DNA from: an uncultured Nitrospirota bacterium
Lineage (GTDB): Bacteria; Nitrospirota; Nitrospiria; Nitrospirales; UBA8639
Direction: 5' to 3'
DNA length: 50,725 nucleotides
Assembly: GCA_937139405.1 (NCBI GenBank)
Contig: CAKZPV010000040.1
Span: 1 to 50,725 of the forward strand
Shown here: piece after piece, positions 1-7,731 of the stretch
Position numbering within the stretch: the first letter of the stretch is position 1
Layout of the letters: every line of letters begins with the position of its first letter
Notes under the pieces: generated by a model
The model's database searches: none
What the model saw: only the letters and a program-made list of their open reading frames with translations
What the model was told of the DNA's origin: nothing
Translations under genes and position numbers: made by a program

Positions 1-968
1 TCCTTACCTGTTCCTGTTTCCCCTTGAATTAAGCCAGGAACATCAACGGGAGCAATTTCCTGAATTTTTTGATACAGATCTTGCATCAAAGGACTTTTGC
101 CAATGAGCTTTTCAAAATGATCCTCACCAATCAATTGCCGCCTGAGAGCTTCAACCTCAGTGCGATCTTTCAGAAAAAGAATCGTTCGCCGCTGATCTCG
201 AGGATCATCATGTATCTCCACGGCAATCTCCAGCCAAGGCATCTGTTTTTTCTGCAGCGAGACTGAAACGGGAGTACGATGCATCTCTGGGAGTGTCATT
301 TGCTCTTGAATTTGAAGGCATTGCTTGTCTGTCAAGGGTAGGGGCTGATTCCACAATTTACCAACCAACTTTTGAGAATCAATGGCCAACAACTGAAATA
401 CCGCAGGACTCGCATAGGTCACAACATTGTTCTCGTCAATCATCACCGTTGCCAATTGCAAATGATCCAGAACGGCCGTCACATCATCTCGAATTTGTTC
501 GCTCTTAGCTAAATGATTCCCCAACTGAGTTTCTGCATGCTTTCGGACTTCAAGCTCCTGCCCATACACCAATTGATTGTCTCGAGCTTTCTGTAACATG
601 GGCTGTATCGTGATCATTTCAGGCTGATAACGTTGAACAATTAAGAAACATTGTCCCTTCTGTACGAGGGCAGTGGCTTCTAAATAACTCTCGTCCTCCA
701 TCAGATCTGGTTCGCACCACAAGCCAGATTGCAATTTCCCGTGATCATGGCCCTGCCAAAATTCTTCCGCCTCATCCAAAAAACACTGCAGGAAAAATGA
801 TCGCTGCACAAATTCCTGAGTATCGGTTGAGGAACAGTCTGAAGGGAGAGTCGCGGGATACCAACTCGGCAGGACAGTCATCGTGCGATAATGATTCGCC
901 GATTGAACCTGTAAAACCAACGCATCAAAAATGTTTAAAATTTCGGGGTAAGGAGTATCGACGCCCAT
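1..968 (-). CDS. PAS-domain sigma-54-dependent activator, N-terminal part (cut by window edge)
   Basis: I translated the minus strand from the ATG at 968-966; 322 codons are open to the window edge. The last visible residues are GETGTGK, the Walker A motif of NtrC-type AAA+ activators, preceded by the usual linker (LIGKSPLMQDLYQKIQEIA) of sigma-54 regulators. Before it is a PAS-like domain (around residues 160-270, VMIDENNVVTYASPAVFQLL). The first 150 residues form an unnamed domain containing a FLDEAEEFW motif; there is no receiver domain. The family remodels sigma-54 RNA polymerase by ATP hydrolysis. It is the last visible gene of a minus-strand cluster with a small GTPase and an OmpA-domain protein, 144 bases upstream, so it may regulate or be regulated with them. 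The AAA+ core and HTH lie outside the window. Confidence 0.85.
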   Translation of the reverse strand, partial: MGVDTPYPEILNIFDALVLQVQSANHYRTMTVLPSWYPATLPSDCSSTDTQEFVQRSFFLQCFLDEAEEFWQGHDHGKLQSGLWCEPDLMEDESYLEATALVQKGQCFLIVQRYQPEMITIQPMLQKARDNQLVYGQELEVRKHAETQLGNHLAKSEQIRDDVTAVLDHLQLATVMIDENNVVTYASPAVFQLLAIDSQKLVGKLWNQPLPLTDKQCLQIQEQMTLPEMHRTPVSVSLQKKQMPWLEIAVEIHDDPRDQRRTILFLKDRTEVEALRRQLIGEDHFEKLIGKSPLMQDLYQKIQEIAPVDVPGLIQGETGTGK

Positions 969-1067
969 ACGATTAATCCTTTCATGCGAGCCAAGATTTC
1001 ATGGCTGCCAGACGCGTCTATTTCAATAGGTCTTGAAGGCGATGAAGCAATACTGACACTAGAGGGG

Positions 1068-1091
1068 CGTTCGCACACACTTGTGAGAACG
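1068..1091. other. Hairpin between GTPase gene and sigma-54 regulator
   Basis: Arms CGTTC and GAACG, then CACA and TGTG, enclose a 4-base loop with one internal mismatch. There is no T-run on either side, so it is not a standard terminator. It could be an mRNA-stabilising or processing structure within the minus-strand cluster. Confidence 0.3.
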
Positions 1092-1112
1092 AAGTGAGGC
1101 TCAAGAGACCCG

Positions 1113-1625
1113 TTAGGCCTTCAGCAACTGTTTGGCCAATTCATTAAACGCCGATTCGACACCTTCTCCAGTCTTGGCGCTGGACTGAAGAACCAAGCAG
1201 GCATTCGACGCCAGATCTTCATACATTTTTGGATCTACCTGCCAAGATTCGCGAAGATCGTGTTTATTGATCACCAGCACATACGGAACAGCCCCCATCG
1301 ACTGTACCGCCAATGTATGTAATTGACGAGCAATGTCTAACGTCTCTTTCCTCGTGCCATCTACAACCAGCAGATATCCTGCTGAACCATGCAAATATGA
1401 CGCCCGAACTTTTTGAAAATCATCCTCACCATATACGTCCCACAAAACTAGGAGCATCTCGGTGTCATCCACACATTGAGTTTTTTGGTCGATTTTCACT
1501 CCTATGGTCGTATGGTATTTTTCAGAAAATTGCCCTGAGACAAAGCGTTTGACAAGGCTCGTTTTTCCGACTGCAAATCCACCAAGCATGCAGATCTTTT
1601 TTTGGATTACCGCCTTACTACTCAT
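1113..1625 (-). CDS. Small Ras/Rab-like GTPase
   Basis: This 170-residue protein is a single G domain. G1 is at residues 15-22 (GGFAVGKT), the G2 threonine is about residue 40 (TTIGVKI), G3 is DVYG at 63-66, G4 is NKHD at 120-123 and G5 is SAK at 149-151. The overall pattern is closer to Rab/Ras than to the Era or translation-factor GTPases. The residue after DxxG, normally the catalytic Gln of Ras, is Glu67, so intrinsic hydrolysis may be slow. There is no C-terminal lipidation cysteine. The start codon overlaps the stop of the OmpA-domain gene (ATGA), which implies translational coupling. Bacterial Ras-like GTPases such as MglA usually act with a roadblock-type regulator, and the upstream gene carries a candidate for such a domain. 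The exact role is unknown. Confidence 0.88.
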   Translation of the reverse strand: MSSKAVIQKKICMLGGFAVGKTSLVKRFVSGQFSEKYHTTIGVKIDQKTQCVDDTEMLLVLWDVYGEDDFQKVRASYLHGSAGYLLVVDGTRKETLDIARQLHTLAVQSMGAVPYVLVINKHDLRESWQVDPKMYEDLASNACLVLQSSAKTGEGVESAFNELAKQLLKA

Positions 1626-3394
1626 TTGTGACTCTCAAGTAAATTTCCTTGAGGACGAACCACCCGGAACACCGCACGCCGACCACCAATAGGCAAACCT
1701 TCTATTTCTGCGGATCTGGTAACACCCTTGCCAATAGCCTCAACTTTTAGCGCACGGAAAGAATTAGTGGGAAGAGCCTGCACCACATTTTTCGCCCGAG
1801 CGGTACTTAATTCTAAATTAGCGTCTCGAGAACCCCTGGGATCAGTAAATCCCAGAACTTGTACTTGAGGGTTAAGGCCCAAGAGGAGGGCTTGCTTGTC
1901 AAAGGATTCAAGGATTTCAGAAACTTTACTAATTATCGTCTTTTCTCCCTTGGTAAGAGCCGATCCACCAACCAAAAAATTGACCGATAGTCTTTCAAGA
2001 CGAGCCCGTAATGTATCAAATCGTTCCAAGTCTTCTGTGCCAAACATCCCATTTGTCTCAAAACTCATAACCCCTGGCAACAATGGTCCAAGAAGATTAG
2101 CCTGTGTAATCCAGGCATGCGGGGCGTGACCACCGACACTAAGATGAGTCGCTTGCCACCGGAAGTCGGCAGAGCTCGGAGGTTGCAACACTGCGTATGC
2201 TCGTTTTTCAACAAATTCAGGGGTCAGGTCCATAAATGGCTTCAAATGAAAGACCGCTTGCTTCGAGGAATAGCCAAATTCTGAAAGGATCTGCTCGGGA
2301 TCGGTAGCCAAAGGATCCCGCAATCCATAAAAAATGGTCGGTGGTCCCTCTTCTTGGATTGAGGTCACCACTAAGCCCGGTTCCTGGCCAATCCGCTCCA
2401 ACAATTGGGCCCATTGTTTTTGGTCCGAACGGGCCTGAAAAACCCAAATCCCCAAACCAAGTATCAGCAAGCCTAATAATATCCAGAAAGCTAACGGAAA
2501 GCCTTTAGATTTTTTCTCAAATTGGGCTTGCAAGCAATCTTCTAATGGAAGGCGGGTTTCTTCAAACGCCCCCACATCTCCTTTGAATACCTGCAACAGT
2601 TCTGAAAATTGGGCATGAATCGTTTCAAGTGTTTCTTGAAAAACTTCTCGTAACTCAATCGGAGGCGCACCCCGAATGACTCCCGCCAAAATAGCCCCTG
2701 ATCCTTGCTCAATCCATACGGTTAAATCCCCAATGCGAAGAGACTCCAACCCATCGTCCTGTTTTTGCCCAAACGAATCACGGACAAAATCCTGGATGGC
2801 TGTTAGCATCCCCGAAATCACTTCTTCGCCTTGGCCACTGATCCCTTCGGCCACCACATGATTTAAGAGGAGTCCCGTTTTCTTATGAATGAGAAACACC
2901 TGTTCCACTCGAAACCGTAGGGTATGCAGCAACACGACTTCGGCAAAAGACTTTCCGGTCCTGAATGCTTCCCAACGCCATTGAAGTCCCTTCCAAGACA
3001 TACTATATTCCAACGTTTGATTGAGCGACTGGACCATGCCTCTCATCGCACGAGCAATGGCTTTTCGGATCGCTGGGCCTAAGATTGGAGCAATGGAATC
3101 ACTGATGAGTTGAGGTGATTGCTTGATTGAAAGAGAGAGCGCCTCTTGGGTGATAGGAATCATGGACGTCAACAACCGTGAGTCTTGTTGGGCACGAAGT
3201 CGAATGGCATCAGGGAGCACACGACTCACGTCATGGGGCTGAAGCGTGAAATCTTCTAATCGGCCTTTGAGTCGCTCCAGCTCCGTTTGCTCTGGTTGGA
3301 GCAACAAGCGACGAAGATAGGAGAAGCCTTTAGAATCTTCTAGAGAAATTTCGGAAGGAGAATTCGGAAGGGAGGGACGAGACGGAGGTGCCAT
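1622..3394 (-). CDS. Membrane-anchored OmpA-domain protein, candidate partner of the small GTPase
   Basis: The protein has 590 residues. The N-terminal half is soluble. Residues about 163-265 alternate strand, helix and strand (VEQVFLIHKKTGLLL, then EEVISGMLTAIQDFV, then LTVWIEQGSGAILAGVIRG), which looks like a roadblock/longin-type fold; this is my inference. One transmembrane segment lies at about 300-320, followed by a region at 325-440 that may hold a BON-like fold. An OmpA-like peptidoglycan-binding domain is at about 465-580, with the typical NLELSTARAKNVVQAL helix. There is no signal peptide, so the single segment probably anchors it in the inner membrane, N-terminus in the cytosol and OmpA domain in the periplasm. 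It overlaps the GTPase gene by four bases and follows the coiled-coil gene by 78 bases. Confidence 0.8.
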   Translation of the reverse strand: MAPPSRPSLPNSPSEISLEDSKGFSYLRRLLLQPEQTELERLKGRLEDFTLQPHDVSRVLPDAIRLRAQQDSRLLTSMIPITQEALSLSIKQSPQLISDSIAPILGPAIRKAIARAMRGMVQSLNQTLEYSMSWKGLQWRWEAFRTGKSFAEVVLLHTLRFRVEQVFLIHKKTGLLLNHVVAEGISGQGEEVISGMLTAIQDFVRDSFGQKQDDGLESLRIGDLTVWIEQGSGAILAGVIRGAPPIELREVFQETLETIHAQFSELLQVFKGDVGAFEETRLPLEDCLQAQFEKKSKGFPLAFWILLGLLILGLGIWVFQARSDQKQWAQLLERIGQEPGLVVTSIQEEGPPTIFYGLRDPLATDPEQILSEFGYSSKQAVFHLKPFMDLTPEFVEKRAYAVLQPPSSADFRWQATHLSVGGHAPHAWITQANLLGPLLPGVMSFETNGMFGTEDLERFDTLRARLERLSVNFLVGGSALTKGEKTIISKVSEILESFDKQALLLGLNPQVQVLGFTDPRGSRDANLELSTARAKNVVQALPTNSFRALKVEAIGKGVTRSAEIEGLPIGGRRAVFRVVRPQGNLLESHK

Positions 3395-3472
3395 ATCGTT
3401 CCTTTATATCCTCATGTAATGTTTGATGCCAAGGAATCAAGATGCTGCTTGAGGTATTTCCAGTCGCTGCAT

Positions 3473-4099
3473 TTACGATGTCGTCTCTTCCCTAGGCTCA
3501 ACTTTTAACCGCAATGCCAAGTCCATCAGCATTTCGGCTAACGCAGCACGATCGGTTTTTTCTGTCTTCAAGAGCTGAAGACCTTCCTGAAATTGTTGTT
3601 GCAGGTTGGCCATTTGTTGAAGGTGATTCTTGGTTAAGTCTGATTTTTGTTGGATGATTTGTTGCTCCAACACACTGGATTGTTGCGAACCTTGTTGGCG
3701 TAATTGCGAGAGCTGTTCCTCGATGTTGGCACCTAGCGTTTGAATCACTTGCCCAACATCCGCCAATGAATTGGTACGCCCTTTTTCTTCTTCTTGAATA
3801 TGATTTCTTAATTGAGAAACTTCTTGCGTGAAATGAGCTTTGAGAGCTTCCAATGATCGGGTTAATTCGTTCCGGAGGTTAGTACTTTCTTGTAAGAGTC
3901 GATTTTCAAGTGCATGAACACGTTGATCAAATTCTCGACTCTGGGCTCCAAAAAGAATATCACGAACTTTTTCTAAACTACCGTCTTCTGAGGGCTCAAG
4001 TCCTTCGGTAGAAGGGGAAGGCTTTTGCTCACTCTCTGAAGGGCCTGAGACATCATAGGCAATCTTTTTTGTTCGTTTTGGGGATTCTACTGGGTTCAT
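3473..4099 (-). CDS. Coiled-coil protein of the GTPase/OmpA cluster
   Basis: The 208-residue product has a charged, Pro/Ser-rich start and then (residues about 42-190) a long Glu/Gln/Leu-rich coiled coil (VRDILFGAQSREFDQRVHAL onward), with no membrane segment or signal peptide. The start ATG at 4099 has a GGAG ribosome site nine bases upstream. It lies directly upstream of the OmpA-domain gene on the same strand, and a possible sigma-70 promoter precedes it. I do not recognise an enzymatic function. A structural or adaptor role with the membrane protein and GTPase is inference from position only. Confidence 0.7.
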   Translation of the reverse strand: MNPVESPKRTKKIAYDVSGPSESEQKPSPSTEGLEPSEDGSLEKVRDILFGAQSREFDQRVHALENRLLQESTNLRNELTRSLEALKAHFTQEVSQLRNHIQEEEKGRTNSLADVGQVIQTLGANIEEQLSQLRQQGSQQSSVLEQQIIQQKSDLTKNHLQQMANLQQQFQEGLQLLKTEKTDRAALAEMLMDLALRLKVEPREETTS

Positions 4100-4154
4100 G
4101 ATGTTTCACTCCATAAAGAGGCCTCAACCTAGAGAAGAACTCTGAAGAAAAATC

Positions 4155-4183
4155 ATCCTATCACCATCTAGAAAATGGAACAA
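4155..4183 (-). promoter_or_regulatory. Possible sigma-70 promoter for the coiled-coil/OmpA/GTPase genes
   Basis: On the minus strand TTGTTC and TAGGAT are separated by 17 bases, about 56 bases before the start codon at 4099. The match is moderate. The surrounding 4100-4384 (285 bases) holds no gene that I can support. Confidence 0.35.
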
Positions 4184-4384
4184 GACTACTTTTCCGTGTC
4201 CCCCCCTCCTCTATCATGCTAAATATGAAGATTTTCTCTCCATACCACTAATGAACTAGATAAAACGACACACTACTCTGCTACAGGAACTCAGGAACGG
4301 TGAACTGTGGAAGAAAAATAGCAGGCAAGTATCCCCAGCTGCCCAAACAGCTTGAAGAATATCAAGAATTGTCTGGTAGGCACA

Positions 4385-4594
4385 CTAATCTTTTTCAGGC
4401 TCGGAACCACCATGCTGATGGGTAACACGGTCTTCATCAAACAAATCAGCCATTTCTTGCGCCATCACGTCATTATCATGAGGAAGAGAAACAACAGACA
4501 GTTCTTTCTTTATCTTTGGAGCTTCGGCTGTGGGCTCTTTACCCTCACCTTTGCCATCTTCTGGGGTTTCAGATTTTTTATTATCATCCGTCAT
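4385..4594 (-). CDS. Small acidic hypothetical protein
   Basis: This 69-residue, strongly charged protein begins MTDDNKKSETPEDGKGEG and ends HQHGGSEPEKD; the N-terminal half is likely disordered. A GTG 15 bases further upstream is open in frame, but the bases GGAGGAG right after it form the ribosome site for the ATG at 4594, so I use the ATG. It begins 20 bases after the stop of the zinc-ribbon gene and is probably co-transcribed with it. No family is recognised. The middle segment (KKELSVVSLPHDNDVMAQEM) is the only part likely to be ordered. Confidence 0.6.
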   Translation of the reverse strand: MTDDNKKSETPEDGKGEGKEPTAEAPKIKKELSVVSLPHDNDVMAQEMADLFDEDRVTHQHGGSEPEKD

Positions 4595-4614
4595 GACAAT
4601 CTCCTCCACGATCG

Positions 4615-4977
4615 CTATTCAAACGATTCCAAAAATGACTGCTCGGGAAACTTGACCTGGCACTCGGTACACGTCACAAAATAGACCGATTCACGGACAG
4701 AAAGCACGGCTCTGAAATCTAATGATACTCCCCGATGCCGACAGGATTTACACGCAATTTCTTTAAGAATATAGGGAATATCTGGTTGGGTTTGAAGATA
4801 AAATTCCATATCGGTATAGACGGGAAAGATATAATGGCAATCGAGACAAATCGCTTTCCAATCCCCATCCCCTTCGGTCACCGTCCTGGAATCAATGCCG
4901 AAACGATTGCCTTTGCAAATCGCGCACTTCACTTCCCCTAAACGGGCTTCGACGTCTTTGATGCTTAATTGTACCAT
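4615..4977 (-). CDS. Double zinc-ribbon protein
   Basis: The 120-residue product has four CxxC pairs: C18/C21, C44/C47, C76/C79 and C103/C106. Pairs one and two, and three and four, probably form two zinc ribbons, each spanning about 27 residues, consistent with an internal duplication. It starts MVQLSIKDVEARLGEVKCAI and has no signal peptide. Zinc ribbons of this kind bind nucleic acids or proteins; no specific function can be assigned. It is the first gene of the minus-strand series that leads to the GTPase cluster, and a good promoter lies 44-72 bases upstream. Confidence 0.72.
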   Translation of the reverse strand: MVQLSIKDVEARLGEVKCAICKGNRFGIDSRTVTEGDGDWKAICLDCHYIFPVYTDMEFYLQTQPDIPYILKEIACKSCRHRGVSLDFRAVLSVRESVYFVTCTECQVKFPEQSFLESFE

Positions 4978-5312
4978 GCGTATTGAGTACCCTTGTTAAT
5001 ATTAGCTCAAAACCTCTATTAGTATAGGCTGCTAACAGAACTCCCGCAACCAGAACTCGCCTTTGCAATCTGGAACAGCAAGTTTCTTTATAAATCTCTT
5101 GGTTTTGGCTGAACGCATCCTATTCTGAAAATATCCAATGCGACTCATTTGGTTTTACCTAACCTTGTTCCGCCCTCGAGTTAGGCAAATAGCATTTCCC
5201 GGTTCAACCAGAAATCTGCTACAACTCGTGACACATCAGCTCAAGGCATATACTTCTAGGCGACCAACCAGCTACTTTCTGACCCATTTTTCCTCTTCAA
5301 AAAATAATCTTC
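4978..5312. other. 335-base intergenic region between divergent zinc-ribbon gene and mutM
   Basis: No gene is supported here. It contains the minus-strand promoter at 5021-5049 and a weak plus-strand candidate (TTGCAA at 5063, 18 bases, TTTATA at 5087). The segment just before mutM is AT-rich and has no recognisable Shine-Dalgarno sequence. Beyond these I see only a short CCTAAC...GTTAGG inverted repeat. Confidence 0.6.
5021..5049 (-). promoter_or_regulatory. Sigma-70-type promoter for the zinc-ribbon gene
   Basis: TTGCGG and TATACT on the minus strand are spaced by exactly 17 bases. Transcription would start near 5014, giving a leader of about 37 bases before the ATG at 4977. Confidence 0.5.
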
Positions 5313-6143
5313 ATGCCTGAGCTCCCAGAAGTTGAAGTTGTCGTCCAACACCTCAACACCCACATTCTGGGGGGAACCATTCAAACTCTCACGATTCATC
5401 GTTCAGATATTGTCCGCACTGGGCATGACCTCATCCCGTGGTTTCATAAGGCGAAGGTGACCCATGTGCGTCGAATTGGGAAATGCGTGATCATGTCCTG
5501 CCAACGCTCTCAGAAGACTCGTTACCTTCTCTCGGAACTCGGCATGACAGGCCTCTGGTTTTTCAAAACCAATTTGTCGACATCCCCTCAACACATTCAT
5601 TGCCAAATCACGTTGTCTGGAGCCAAAGCCAGGGAACTTCACTATTGGAACCCTCGCCGATTTGGCCGACTCTGGTTGTTTGAGACAGCGGGATTGGAAG
5701 CCTTTATACAGCGCCGATTCGGACCCGATGCCCTGACAATCTCCCTAGAAGAGTTTTGCGACCTCGTTCAATCAACACGTGGCCAATTAAAATCATTCTT
5801 GCTAAACCAACATCGCATGGCAGGGATAGGCAATATCTACGCAAATGAAATCCTATTTCGTGCCAACGTTCACCCCGATGCCCAAGGCCATAAACTTCGA
5901 CGAACCTCTTGTCTGCGACTTCACCAAACCATGCAAAAGGTTCTACGAGAAGGGATTGAATCTGGAGGGTCTTCTATTCGAGACTTCCGCGCTCCTGATG
6001 GCTCACAAGGGCACTTCCAAAAGGCTCATCAGGTGTATCAAAAAGATGGCATGCCTTGTCCACATGGTTGCTCCACCCTCATTACACGCTTCCAGAAAGA
6101 ACGCAGTTCATTTTTCTGCCCATCCTGCCAAAAGAAGCGCTGA
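5313..6143 (+). CDS. mutM: Formamidopyrimidine-DNA glycosylase (Fpg/MutM)
   Basis: The 276-residue protein starts MPELPEVEVV. Pro2 is the Schiff-base nucleophile of the family and Glu3 the acid, which fixes the start codon. The helix-two-turn-helix region is present (QHRMAGIGNIYANEILFRA, about residues 165-185). A C-terminal zinc finger ends FFCPSCQKKR. The enzyme removes 8-oxoguanine and formamidopyrimidines and cleaves at the resulting abasic site. The first half of the zinc finger reads CPHGC (CX3C) where CX2C is usual. No clear ribosome site precedes the ATG. phoH follows after 103 bases in the same direction. Confidence 0.95.
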   Translation: MPELPEVEVVVQHLNTHILGGTIQTLTIHRSDIVRTGHDLIPWFHKAKVTHVRRIGKCVIMSCQRSQKTRYLLSELGMTGLWFFKTNLSTSPQHIHCQITLSGAKARELHYWNPRRFGRLWLFETAGLEAFIQRRFGPDALTISLEEFCDLVQSTRGQLKSFLLNQHRMAGIGNIYANEILFRANVHPDAQGHKLRRTSCLRLHQTMQKVLREGIESGGSSIRDFRAPDGSQGHFQKAHQVYQKDGMPCPHGCSTLITRFQKERSSFFCPSCQKKR

Positions 6144-6208
6144 AACTCAGGACCTTCCTTGAGGCATGTGGAGGCCTTTGTTAGAATGCAACTACGTTCA
6201 CAACATTG

Positions 6209-6237
6209 TTGATAGGTATGATTCATGAGAGTAATTT
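6209..6237 (+). promoter_or_regulatory. Possible promoter placing phoH on a near-leaderless transcript
   Basis: TTGATA and TAATTT are separated by 17 bases and end nine bases before the GTG start of phoH. If used, transcription would begin almost at the start codon. The -10 match is weak. Confidence 0.3.
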
Positions 6238-6246
6238 TCGTCTTCT

Positions 6247-7230
6247 GTGCGAAAAATTAAATTACAAGAAGGGGTGGATTTAGCAAATCTCTTCGGCCCA
6301 CAAGACCTGCACCTCAAAATGATAGAAGGGGAGCTGCAGATCGACATGGCAGCACGTGGAGATGAGATCACCCTAGAAGGTCAGCCTGAATCGATCCTAC
6401 GTGCTGAGCATATTTTACAGGAACTCGCCGATTGGACCCGAACACATCACGAATTGAAACCTGAAGACATTTCGAGAGCGATCCGAGCTACCGAAGAACA
6501 ACGCGATGTACCGCTCAAGCCCTATACGTTCTCGACCAACACTCTCTCCACAACAAAGGGAACAGTCAATCCCAAGACACCGACCCAACAAGCCTATCTT
6601 CAAGCCATCAAACAATCTGACTTAGTTATTGCCATTGGACCTGCCGGAACAGGGAAAACCTATTTAGCCATGGCGATGGCTCTGGCCGCACTCACTCGCA
6701 AACAAGTCAGCCGCATAATTTTGGCGCGTCCCGCCGTTGAAGCCGGCGAACATTTGGGGTTTCTCCCTGGAGATTTATTTGCCAAAGTCCATCCCTATTT
6801 GCGGCCCTTATACGATGCCCTCTACGGCATGATGGATATTGAACGCGCGACTCGCCTTATTGAACGAGGAGAAATTGAAATTGCACCATTGGCCTTCATG
6901 CGCGGGAGAACACTAGATGACGCGTTTGTGATTCTGGATGAAGCACAAAACGCGACCACTGAACAGATGAAAATGTTTTTGACTCGTCTCGGCATGAATT
7001 CAAAAGCTATTGTCACGGGTGATATTACACAAATCGATTTACCCGACTCGCAAAAATCAGGCTTAAGCCAAATTGCAGAAATTCTCGTAAAAATTGAAGG
7101 CATTCAATTCGTCTATTTTTCTGAGCAAGATGTCGTCCGCCATCGATTAGTCAAAGACATTATCAAAGCCTATGATCAATTTGAGCATGACTCGGGACTC
7201 AGTACAAATGGGCAAGGATCAAGAGGCTAA
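6247..7230 (+). CDS. phoH: PhoH-family ATPase
   Basis: The 327-residue product has the Walker A motif GPAGTGKT at 131-138 and a Walker B FVILDEAQN, typical of PhoH/PhoL proteins, with the family's short N-terminal nucleic-acid-binding-like domain (residues 1-70). PhoH proteins are ATPases linked to RNA metabolism, and the pairing with ybeY, six bases downstream, supports a role in ribosome or RNA maintenance. The start is GTG at 6247; the nearby upstream ATGs are out of frame, and there is no obvious Shine-Dalgarno sequence. The next two genes, ybeY and ftsY, are probably in the same operon. Confidence 0.93.
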   Translation: MRKIKLQEGVDLANLFGPQDLHLKMIEGELQIDMAARGDEITLEGQPESILRAEHILQELADWTRTHHELKPEDISRAIRATEEQRDVPLKPYTFSTNTLSTTKGTVNPKTPTQQAYLQAIKQSDLVIAIGPAGTGKTYLAMAMALAALTRKQVSRIILARPAVEAGEHLGFLPGDLFAKVHPYLRPLYDALYGMMDIERATRLIERGEIEIAPLAFMRGRTLDDAFVILDEAQNATTEQMKMFLTRLGMNSKAIVTGDITQIDLPDSQKSGLSQIAEILVKIEGIQFVYFSEQDVVRHRLVKDIIKAYDQFEHDSGLSTNGQGSRG

Positions 7231-7236
7231 TGTCTC

Positions 7237-7686
7237 ATGGCCATTTGGTTCAAAACCCATCTTCGGCGCATTTCCGTCCGCACCAAAACCATTCAGCATG
7301 TCACCCAGTCAATTTTAGAACAAGCGGGGCAGCCCACTGCACAATTAAGCCTTTCATTGGTCGGCAAAACACGCATGCGCCGTTTAAACCGAACCTATCG
7401 CGGGCGAGATTATCCAACCGATGTTCTGGCCTTCCCCATGAAAAACATGGGAGTGCAGACAGAAGTCTTTCTGGGAGATGTCGTCATCTGCATGCCCGTG
7501 GCTATTGGGCAAGCGGCTCGGTTCGGCAACACTCCAGACCAAGAAATTCTTCGATTACTCATTCATGGGATCTTGCATCTCTTAGGCTATGATCACGAAC
7601 ATTCACAACAAGAAGCCGCACGGATGCAGCGTAAAGAACGTGCCGTCTCTAAAAAAATTTCTCCGAATCCTCGGTTTCTCGCCTAA
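7237..7686 (+). CDS. ybeY: Endoribonuclease YbeY (rRNA maturation)
   Basis: The 149-residue protein has the family's zinc site HGILHLLGYDH, with His110, His114 and His120, and the TDVLAFPM segment at 61-68. YbeY is a metal-dependent endoribonuclease needed for 16S rRNA 3'-end maturation and late 70S quality control. It follows phoH by six bases, the common phoH-ybeY arrangement. The C-terminus (KKISPNPRFLA) extends slightly beyond the conserved core. Confidence 0.95.
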   Translation: MAIWFKTHLRRISVRTKTIQHVTQSILEQAGQPTAQLSLSLVGKTRMRRLNRTYRGRDYPTDVLAFPMKNMGVQTEVFLGDVVICMPVAIGQAARFGNTPDQEILRLLIHGILHLLGYDHEHSQQEAARMQRKERAVSKKISPNPRFLA

Positions 7687-7731
7687 AGTAAAAAACCGAG
7701 CGCACGATCCCTCCTCCTTTTTTCAAATATT

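Noticed and set aside
69-508. Two short plus-strand open frames at the left end
   Set aside because: They lie opposite the clear PAS/sigma-54 activator on the minus strand and have no protein-like character.
4594-4609. GTG start at 4609 for the small acidic protein
   Set aside because: The bases after the GTG are the GGAGGAG ribosome site for the ATG at 4594.
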